This document shows, piece by piece, positions 12,201 through 22,092 of a stretch of 64,000 nucleotides of DNA. The number at the start of each line of letters is the position of its first letter. Positions within the stretch are counted from its first letter, which is position 1. The notes beneath the pieces were generated by a model. That model was not told where the DNA came from and did no database searches. It saw only the letters and a list, made by a program, of their open reading frames with translations. Position numbers and translations under genes: made by a program. The stretch is from Rhipicephalus microplus (lineage: Eukaryota; Arthropoda; Arachnida; Ixodida; Ixodidae), in NCBI RefSeq assembly GCF_043290135.1, contig NC_134702.1, forward strand, positions 191,922,491 through 191,986,490, written 5' to 3'.

Positions 12201-14090
12201 GAGAACTTATTCAATACCTAAACGTATTGTTAATTTCGCAGTGGTTCTCGCTGCATGAAACCCATGTATATTGGTGGAAATGTGGCAATTTTTGTTTGAA
12301 TAAAACTTTAACGACGCTTCAATTTTGTATTCAAGAGCAGAATTAGATAAAGTAATCGAGCTCCATGTGTGTTGCGTCATCCGTTCCTAGCGTGTCTTCG
12401 GCTCTCGGTGGATGCTTGAACCATGCCGCAAAGGAGCTAACGTTTGGTGGCGTATAACATTCGCCATTGCAAACTATTTCATAATGCAAGTTAAGTAGCT
12501 AAGTGCCCGCTTTGCCAAATTTCTTTTTGAGAATTAGGCAATAGTTCCAGTATGCATCACTAAGGCAAACGAGAACCTACGGCGCGGTTGACTTTGTCTA
12601 GACGCTTTGTAATGAGTGGGCCTTTAAAAATCATCCTTATTGCGCAATTCTGATGTTTTGACGCCTGGTGTGATTGTATGCTCCTCCCACGCAACATTAT
12701 ATGCGTTGAGACGACTCGTCTAATTACGTGATATTTTATATTTTTCTGAAGCAGTTTCAAGCAATTGCCTAACTGTTTTGTAGAACGCCTGCTTGCTTCG
12801 CAAATGGCTTGGAGTCAATTCACACTCGAACTTCTTTTTAATGCTTATTTGTTTCTAGTTATGCCGATTTTTCACTTTTTCGCAACCCTGTTTCTTTGTT
12901 CACAATATACCACGCCGATGCCTACACCAGCAATTTACCCTACAAGCTATTGAACGCTATTGTGTTAATATCGAAGTGCGGTATTCTGACTGCGCATTTG
13001 AACACTGACGCACAAAGTGCCGTATTTTTGCACTTGTAATAGACCAGCACTAAATTAGTAGTTAGAAATATTTGTACCATGGCTCGTTACCTGTAAAAAA
13101 TCAGTCTAAGATTGTTTTTTCACGCTCTTTTTATCTATATATAACCTGCCACCACCAATGTTAAATTTGTAAAATATACGTAGTGCAAACGAAATATATA
13201 TTTCACCAAATTTGTACTCGACATTATCCAGCACTATATTTTATAAAAAAAAATTAAATTTGACGTTTATGCAACAGCGCATTCAATTTACGAAATGTAA
13301 ATCTAACGAGTTTCTTTTGCATTTAGGGAACTTCTAACGAAGGCTCGTTCCAGAATGGGGAGAAAACGAGGAACGAGGTGGCGTTCCAGTTTGATACGAG
13401 CACGTACAACACTTCAAATTACGAAAAATTTAACCCAGCGCCTTGATGCACGAGCCGAATATTAATTCTTGTACGTATACTAGAGGCGCCAGCTGTGTCT
13501 AGCCGGAACTTAAACATGAGCCGATAGACTCTATGACGACACGAGAAACGCGTGTCACTGACTAAAGCTCGAAGTTGGTAGGGGTCCTTTTAGTGTTCTT
13601 TTTGTTTGTGTGATTGGGCTTGTTTATTATATAACGTTTAATATTTCTCACCACGTAGCTGGGTCACTACTTGCAATGAACAATGTATAGGTCCGACTGC
13701 AGACCGTTCGATAACGCTGTTTCTAAACAACATTGTACTATGTTTTAGTGCTTCTCTGCTTACAAAAGATGTCCACGAAATAAAAAAACACCACATCACA
13801 CGTCCGCATGCGCGCATATGCATATCATGATTACAGTGCTCTCTAGTTTTGCGCAAGTACACGACCACATGACTTGGCTGGGTGTGCCGCATCAAGAACG
13901 CAGAGGAAGTAGTGTTGACGGTGCGATGACGTACATTTTGCTAGCGGAAACAAAAACAATAACACTGCGCCTGCATCGTTGTCAAGATCCAGTGTGAGAG
14001 AAGTGTGTTCTTTGTACGTGGTATGTTATGGAACACTGCCATCCCAGTGCGCAAAGTTGTGCATGTCAAGTGACCTTTTATTGCTACAAA
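9245..14090. other. Left-arm DNA without recognised features
   Basis: AT-rich, short frames only. Apart from a small hairpin near 10757-10772 (GCGCACAAATGTGCGC) nothing could be named. The mirror is at 34222-39067. Confidence 0.35.
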
Positions 14091-14094
14091 TATA

Positions 14095-14123
14095 ACAGCA
14101 ACAACAGCAACAACAGCAACAAC
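14095..14123. repeat. (CAACAG)n tract
   Basis: About four and a half units of AACAGC, followed by TAA-rich text to about 14165, next to a decayed SINE. The mirror is at 34189-34217. Confidence 0.7.
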
Positions 14124-14167
14124 CGCAAATATAAATGTAATATTATAACTATAATAATAATAGTATC

Positions 14168-14350
14168 TGGGGTCTTATGCCTTAAAAACACGATATGCTT
14201 ATGAGAGGCACCATAGCGAAGACATCTGGCAAATTCGACCATATGGAGTTTCTTTAACAGTGCATGAGCCGGTACCATTTCACTTCGACCGAAATGCGAC
14301 CACCCTGGCCTGCATCAAACCCATGACATTCGGGTCGTAATAAACCGCGA
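14168..14350 (-). mobile_element. Decayed Ruka-like SINE (left arm)
   Basis: The order of words matches the SINE at 5147-5389 with many substitutions: TGGGGTCTTATGCC, ATATGCTTATGAGAGGCACC, TTCGACCATATGGAGTTTCTT, CGAAATGCGACCACC, and a ruined B-box region CATCAAACCCATGACATTCG. The tRNA head is at the high-coordinate end and both pol III boxes are destroyed. The mirror copy is at 33962-34144, so this insertion predates the arm duplication. Confidence 0.6.
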
Positions 14351-14359
14351 AACGCGGCC

Positions 14360-16700
14360 AATGAATGGATATAAATTCAAATATTGTGCGATCAGGTGTT
14401 TTGCAAACTGATCAACAGTGTTCTTATAGAACTTTCCGCCCAGCTTCGTTGCATCACAACCAGCCAAGCATACATGCATGCCTAATAAGTCAATTAAAAA
14501 GAACATTAAAATTGTGTGATGCACTTCGATTCTGGGATATGCGTTTGGTCGTGAAGTCCTGCATAATTTCGAAAATATTTAAACTCTGGCTGGACATAGC
14601 TGTAGCACCCTATATATTGTTATCTGGAATTAAAGAATCTCCGGGAATGCTCTCGTTGGGGTTGGCTGAACTGTGTTCGGAATTTGTTGCTATATATGTA
14701 GAACTTTGTTTTCTAGAAAACAACCTACGGACATGCATGCTCAGAAAAAGCTTCAGTTGTAGCATATGCGCTGTGCAGCACAGACTAAATTACACGGTCA
14801 AAGGGGGGTGGGGGGATTTTTACTACTGGTGCCATATCGCAGACCTACTGGTGCCATGTCGCAGACCTTATGTTCGCCAATCGCAATAAATATCGACTAT
14901 CTTTGTTCGAAAATGAGCGTAACTAATATTAAAGCTCTTAAAATATTATTATGCTTCATTTTATTTCTTCTGGTAGGTGAAGTGCTTCGATTTAACTTGA
15001 CGTTTTATGCTCCATTGCGGCTATTCTCAGAATGTCTTGAATTTCTAAGACAGCGTGAGAGTAAGAAAGTTATACGTACCAACAACTAAAATAAAAGCAG
15101 CAGATATGTTCTTCAAGGGTAGTGCCATAGTTATCGCTTGGACTCGACGTGCTAGTGAGTTGGCAGTGACTGACGTATCAGTTTAATTCTCATCGTCGTG
15201 GTCATTGTGAACAGGGGGATGCTGCTTTTAACCTAAAAAATGCCGATGTGCGCGTGTGCCACTTGCGTGTTTCTTACAATCTCCATTTTTTCACCAGGAT
15301 ATTTGGAGCGTTGCCGATGACGAGGCGAAAACGTTCGTTGAATTGTTCCCATCTTGATAGCACTGCAAGGACAACCATTGCGCTGAAGTTCAATAAAGGT
15401 CACGTTGAATTTGTTGCTTCAAAGAAGCTTCGGCATATAATTATGACAATTTCGGGAAATACTATATTTGTGAAAACGCAGTCTATTGTCGCATTCAATA
15501 AAATACAATGGGGTGGCGTGCACAATGCAGCGAAATAGGAGCCTTTGTTTTCGGACAATTATTTGATTTGTAAAAAAGGCAGAATAATGGGTGCCCAAAG
15601 ATGTCACGCACCTGTTTCGAAGAAACTGGTGATGAAATGATTTTCGACTCGAGCCTACTTACTTTACGGCACGTTGCATGCCCGTGCAACAATAGTTTGC
15701 AGTATATGCAGTGTTCTGTGGTTCTATTTTTTAATTACTTGACATCCTATTGGTCCTGCAAGCCTCTCAGTTAGTTCAAACGGTTGATGAAGTACCTTGG
15801 CAAAAGCGTGTTTGCTCAGACCTATTTATGTGGAGTTCTTTGTGTAGACAGTGTCAGCAATATGAATGGTTGTGCGAGGGAATGACCATGATAAATTCAA
15901 ATAATGACCCTGTAGCGTCTCCTTTCTAGCAGCTAGCAAGTCGGCCAGCTCTGCTTTTAAAGAAACGAAAATAAAAACGGCACAGAGCTGTGGCAGGCAC
16001 TAGATGCACTGCAGCAGAATAGCACTAACTGTAGTTCCAGCCAGTGTAGCAGAGTGCCAGTCACTGTAGCTTTTACAATTCCGCTAGCAACCATGGACTG
16101 TGGAAAAGCTGGTTCAAAGGCTGCACTGCGAAAAGCGCTCGCCGTCCACCTGGAGTCTAATAAGTGACTAAGAGACCACCGTGCGCTCTGTAGCTTATTA
16201 GCCACCACCTTGAGCTTTTATTAGCGTTAGATTCATGTCCTTAGGCTTCGGCAGCAAAGAACTGCTGAATGCTTAGTGTGGCACTCCCTGAATTTTGGAT
16301 GACCTATGTTTTGTGTTTGTGAGTTTTCGAATATCATGCATACCTGGTGCTAATTGACCTTGCGGCAGTGGCAGTGCATGGTATTTGGCGCTACTATACG
16401 TTTTGCGCTTTTTGTTACCGGACAGACTTAAAAATGCTTTTGAACTCCCGTGGCGCAGTCCCGAAAGCCAGTGTTTCTTCTTTCGCTACCGGTCCTTGAC
16501 ACGCCAGGCACTTCGACTGGCGATCGGAGCCAGGCTTCAGCAAGTCGTCTACAGACAAAGCTAACTGTGGTCTAACCAGGCAAGATGGCGAACCTATGCG
16601 CTACTCTGCTCCCATAGGAATCATATACAGTGACTCTAGCTGGCACGTTAGTTCATGCCTCCATTTTTTAAGTCCACTAAATCTAAGCTTTCAATATATT
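14360..16700. other. Left-arm DNA without recognised features
   Basis: A 174-codon frame at 14365-14889 has no recognisable domain. A G-rich run (G6TG6) lies at 14803-14815. No other structure was identified. The mirror is at 31612-33952. Confidence 0.3.
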
Positions 16701-16704
16701 GGGT

Positions 16705-17438
16705 TAAATACCCATAGAATGTAGTTTGGTTACTAAAACATCATGCGGAACAGCATCAAACGCTTTATAAAAGTCCAAAAGTACCGCAAGAATTTGACCT
16801 CGCATACTTACCACATTTAAAACGTCATCCGTTAACTCAGCTAACTGTGTTATTTCGGATAAACCAGCCATAAAACAATCTTCATTTCCAACAAATAAAT
16901 TATTATTCTAAAAAAGCGTCATAAATACTTTTTTAATTATGTTTAAGCAATTTACAAACTGTGGATGTGAAAGAAACTTATATGTAATTATTTATTTCTA
17001 AAGGAGACGCAGATTGTGAATCAGAATTGTTCTTCCAGAAAGCCAGTTATAAGGTATCACACAGCCATTTGACGACTTTTTGTAAGTTGTAGCTAAGTGC
17101 TCTGCCAGCCAGATTGCATACCAGTTGAGAAAAACGTTCGATATATCAACCAGACCTGGTGTTCTATTTATAGCCTAAACTAGCACAAGATTCAAAATGC
17201 CGTTATTGTTTAAAATTACTTCGATAATCAGGTTACACAGCAGGCATAATTTTAAATATACATGCGATGCTTTCAAACTAAAATCAGACTGAATGAACGC
17301 GTTGAATTTATTGGCAATAGTAAAAGATTCGTCAATGCTTATGTCAGACGTTCTGATCTTCGTGATGCCACATTTGTCTTTAGATAATATTACCAGAATT
17401 TTCTTGGTTATTCTGACATGAAAAAAGCCAAGGTACAA
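16705..17438 (-). pseudogene. Decayed CR1/L2-like LINE reverse transcriptase (left arm)
   Basis: The minus strand reads as a reverse transcriptase fragment in essentially one frame broken by stops. The region preceding RT (codons below 17438) gives KKILVILSKDKCGIT and NNNGILNLVLV. A stop is followed by IPYNWLSGRTILIHN, which corresponds to the LPDDWK..KVIPI motif. Next come VGNEDCFMAGLSEITQL (the NQHGF..G.SC.TQL region) and LLDFYKAFDAVPHDVL, the first catalytic motif (LDFSKAFDSVPH in active relatives). Homology ends at about 16705. The endonuclease and the FADD box are not present. It is an old fragment; the mirror is at 30874-31607 on the plus strand. Confidence 0.75.
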
Positions 17439-17819
17439 GAAAAGAACTAGGCCCGAATTTAGTAAGCTTTCTCATGGCTACGCATTTTCTTAGCCAAGAA
17501 CTCTTATCTAGAGGGATTACTATAGCGTTGGTACGAATTTAACTTATTCGGCACTTAAGAGGGCGATGAAAACACACGATAACTGATGAATCGACAAGGA
17601 AAGAAAGAAGTGTGTGCCGATAATATCAAGGTAGCACGCAAAGCGTTTAGCATCGAGAGTATACGATGATAGCCAATCATTTGCTGCCTCTAAGTTTCAG
17701 TTCCGCGAGCATCTGCTACAGCGCTTACGGGACGCCGCGTACGTTGTTTTAGACGTTTTTGTGTGCTGTGCAAAGCCGAGCACTCGCATTTCATCAACGA
17801 CTGTAGTTAAAAAAGAAAC

Positions 17820-17846
17820 TGCTCGATGGCCTTAAGCCATCGAGCA
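17820..17846. repeat. 11-bp perfect hairpin (left arm)
   Basis: TGCTCGATGGC, loop CTTAA, GCCATCGAGCA. The mirror is at 30466-30492. No U-tract or tRNA context is present, so no function is assigned. Confidence 0.6.
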
Positions 17847-17849
17847 ATC

Positions 17850-20245
17850 CATGCGCTATCTAGCCAAGTATACAAGTAAAAAACGCCCCAGGTGCACAAC
17901 ATCAATGAAACCACGCATAAATCGATGCATGCTATGTTGGAAAATGTGCCTCAAATTTCTTCCCCTGTTTAACACGACCAGTTACCCTACATTTTAATGA
18001 AGCTGCGCCTCTACTCAACTAATCTGGTGTAATCGAGCATGGAATAGTGGTGAACGTAGGAGTGTTTTGTACCTAGACGTAAAAGATTGCCTTTCTTAGA
18101 ATATTCTTATTACAAGACACAGAAGCAACTTTTGTATCTGCGGACGGGTTGTGCAGAAATAGAGAAAAGGAGTAATCAAATGAAGTTGTGACCGGAATTT
18201 CGCTGGTTCCATGCACCGCAGAATTTTCATAAAGCCGATATGCAAGAACGTGCATACGCTTACGCTTAGATATGTGTCCACGTAAAATGAGGGATACTCG
18301 TCTGGAGATGTTACAGTGCTAATGCTTTTCACAAAACACGGCGCAGTCATTTCTTCCAGCGATGTTTGAGTGAGCAATCAAAGCAAGCGACGTGTATACG
18401 AGTCTTGAAGTCGAGAGACGTTACCACACGTACGAAAAGAACAAAAAAATTGAAAGAGAGACTCTTGTTTAGTGTTCGTGAAAGCTTGAAATTGATAGAT
18501 AATTAAGACAATTTTCTGGCCCAGCAGACATCGAGGAAAGTTTCCGCAAAGCAGCTTCGGATGCTTGGAGTGCGTAAAAAAGTGGAGTACGTGTTTTTTG
18601 AGATCGTAGCCACACAGAAAGCGAGATGCAGTGTGACTGTTCTTAGATGTGATAATCAATGCTAATTAGGAGAGCTGTGACCTAATGAGCCAAATATTCC
18701 TTAAATCAGTTTAATGGTAACAGACTGAGTATTCATCTAGTGAAAGTGACACTAGTAGCAGTAAAATCATAATAGTTGATTAGCGTTGTCACAGGCCGGT
18801 ATATTTTTATTTTTTGTTTGTATTTGAAAAACTATGAGAAGGTAGAGTACGTTAGAGTCGACTATACCATCATAACAGTAATGTACAAGATAAATAGTGC
18901 ACGGTTACACAGCCACACGTGGTGATTTCTATGTTCTCCTAAACTTGGCCAAATGCATTCTAATTATTTCTTTCATTTTTGACCAAGTTTCACCGGATAT
19001 TTATGCATTAGGCGTCATTCGAAGCATTGACGATAATTTAGCGATAGGGTGAAATCAAGCACTGCTGCAGTGGGCGAATATTTACAGCGCATAGCTACAA
19101 TGTAGGAGGTACTGGGTTCGATATACAGGATCACCGAGCGCCTTTTAATAAAGAGGTTGCCCAGCCTGAGGCTAAGCGTGGCGGCGGGTACTAATTTCTT
19201 GAGAAGGTGGCTTTCGCGTTCTATTCTTTCACTCCCCTTTTGACCCGAAAATGCTGTGTCATGCCCCTTCATAAATGACAAAATTCAGGGTTCATAATTT
19301 CCCCCTTGATCATCTCTTATCGCAAAAGTGCCTAGTGCTGAAATACCAATGCCATACCTTGTATATTACTTTTCACGTGTTTGGATATTTGACCAGCTAT
19401 CAGTCATCACGGTCTTTTGAAGAAAATATGATGATGCAGGGAGCTAATTGCTTGTGGCCAAGTTGACTGTCTTTGTCGTGACACATTGTTGTGCTAATTT
19501 GGTGGGCATCATTACCTGCAGCACGGCTAAAGAGCGCGAACAGTTAGAGAGACACAAACAGAGCGATTAGTTTGTGCCTTCTTTCCCGCTATCTGTCATG
19601 ATGCGCGCTTCAGTGTAATGTCGCCGTCAATAGTTAAAATGAACTATAACAGTTATTCAAGTTCTGCTGAGAGGGTTCCCTATTGTCCAGAACAGCACAG
19701 AACAATGGCAATTTAATTTGCGTCATAGAGTGATATTCTGCTTTCGGTTACTACAATAAATTTTTAAACCGAAGTTTATTGTTTATTAACAACAGTTACA
19801 GTGTAGATGCATCGTGCATGGACAAAAACTGTGTAGCCAGCTTGACTAGGTTTGCGACCTTATTAGTGATTGCCAACCGGTAACACATTATGTATAAATA
19901 TCACACACATATAAAACGAGGAGTGAAATGCTTGTGTATTCTGATTAAAATTGATGTGTTTAAATCGACATATTCGTCCAACGCAATGTGTACAAGATAT
20001 GCCATGTATAGTAGCTATGGTCGAAACTAATCTTCGCTGGTTGGTTCCGTTTTACCCAATTTTTCGCTCCAGACTGTACGTTGGCAAATGACAACTTCTT
20101 CGAATGCAAAACTTTTGTGTAAGGTCATATTTTTTATGCAGTAAAAACCAACTTGAATTGTACGTGGCTTAAAAAAGAACTAGAAACAAATTCAGCCAAA
20201 TCATTACCAAACTTGCTCATCAAAGATCAACAGATTCTAATTTAA
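17850..20245. other. Left-arm DNA without recognised features
   Basis: Two 93-codon frames on the minus strand (18096-18377 and 18378-18659) and other short frames are present; no domain was recognised. The mirror is at 28067-30462. Confidence 0.3.
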
Positions 20246-20250
20246 AAGAT

Positions 20251-20355
20251 ACATACATACATACATACATACATACATACATACATACATACATAAATAC
20301 ATACATACATACATACATACATACATACATACATACATACATACATACATACATA
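20251..20355. repeat. (ACAT)n microsatellite, left arm
   Basis: Eleven ACAT units, one AAAT interruption at 20295-20298, then about 14 further units. In the right arm the corresponding blocks differ by +16 and -8 bp, the only length differences found between the arms. Confidence 0.95.
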
Positions 20356-20359
20356 CACT

Positions 20360-22092
20360 GAGTTGTAAATATTAGAATGAATGGCTATTAAACTACAATC
20401 CTAATACACTCATCTTGAATATACAGAAAGTAACTTACGAGAGAACTACAGCAGCACTGTTATTTCTGAACTCAGTGTTTCTCGAACTATTGCGGAGAAG
20501 CTTGATGCATAGTTTCTGCTGCTGCCCATGACAAGCAGTTTTCTTTAAAAAACACAAGAACAAAGCCCTTGACAATGTCATGCTAAAGAAAACGGCTGTG
20601 CATAAGTACTTCGTACAAGTCTGCAACATTATTGTGTTTACATACATTTCTTGGCTCATTCACAACAAACTAAGAAAGCATAATAAGACACTTGGGCTGA
20701 AAGTCCGCACAGCGCAAAGAAATTCTAGACAATACATGAACAATGCAATTCTACATTACTAAGCTCCTTGTTGCAAACAGTGCTTATATTCACAGATATT
20801 GACGCCATTTAGTTTCCCAAAAACACTCCCCAAAAAGACTTCAAAGCTTGCACATCAACACAGTCCCCATACAGCTATCTGTTGGTATGCTTGGAGAAAG
20901 TTCAGTTCACTGGTGGGCAAAGACTGTACACTAATTATGTGAGGTGGTGCTTCAGTGTACTGCATGTATGTCTTGCTGCCTGCCTCAACTGCGATGTTTC
21001 TCAGCACATACGTGTAAAATTAAAACTAATACTATGTTACTGCAAAGTAAATATGTGTCGTTTGCATGAAACAGTGACCACAATAAAAGGACATGGGAAC
21101 ATTTACCTTCACACAGTTGAAAATTTAAATACATTTCCAAACTTTTATTTTGAATCTACATGCCGACAGCCACTGCCTTTGAAAATGATAAATTTCACAT
21201 TTTTGTTCAAGGTATGGCATTTCGTGCTTACTAAAATAAGTACTTCGAAGAGGTGCAAGTGAAAACACTTTAGAGATTGCTACTATTTTCCAAGAGTAAG
21301 CATAAATATCAATTGCAATAGCAGGAGTTAAAACACAGTAATAAGAGTGACAGTGAAAGTATTAATTGCTTCAAATGAAAACAGAAAAAAGTTAATGCGA
21401 GAAACAGCACATGAAACATGAAAACCTTGAAACATGAAACATGAGAAGTGATTGTTGTGCAGAAAAAAAAAGCCCAGGCCCAACCACACCACGCTGACTC
21501 CTTGCAAACATACAAAGTCCCAAGCCCACAAAAGTGCAGACGCAATCTTCAGTGCATATGAAAAGATGTGAAACATTTTCATATGAAATAGGCATGCTGT
21601 AGACGCAGCAGAACAATAAACTTGTGGAGAAAGAGAAAGTGTTCTCATTAGTACTAATGTATTTTTATTGCGCCAGAAAAAAGGCAATGTTGGCAAAACT
21701 CTGATGTGATGCTTTTAGCCGAAGTAGCGACAGTGTTTGCAAACAATCTGATCTGTTAACATTTTTATGTAAATAACTTGACGAGTATGGAGAAACTTTT
21801 CAAAAGTAATATGCACCGACTCTTCTGCGTGACTCTTGTCCACACCTTCTAAAAAGTTCAGTAGCAGTTAACCTTCCATGTATGGCTCAATAATAAACTG
21901 CAGAATGTCAAGGATTTTTGTTCGACGAAGTTACTTCACTGATATGTTTGGGAAGGTGACCATAGTGGAAGGCTTTAGGAATTTGTCCAGGAAGAATTTT
22001 TCATGTGCACATAAATGATAAGTCTAAACACAAGAGCCCAAAGCATTAACAAATTCAGCGAATAGAATGTGTTTGAGCCTTAAGAAGTATTT
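20360..22092. other. Left-arm DNA without recognised features
   Basis: A 126-codon plus-strand frame (20882-21262) and a 122-codon minus-strand frame (21696-21328) are the longest; neither shows a known domain. The segment continues to the palindrome spacer at 22222. Confidence 0.3.

Noticed and set aside
14365..14889. 174-codon frame present in both arms as a candidate gene
   Set aside because: No recognisable domain. Its conservation between arms reflects the palindrome, not selection.
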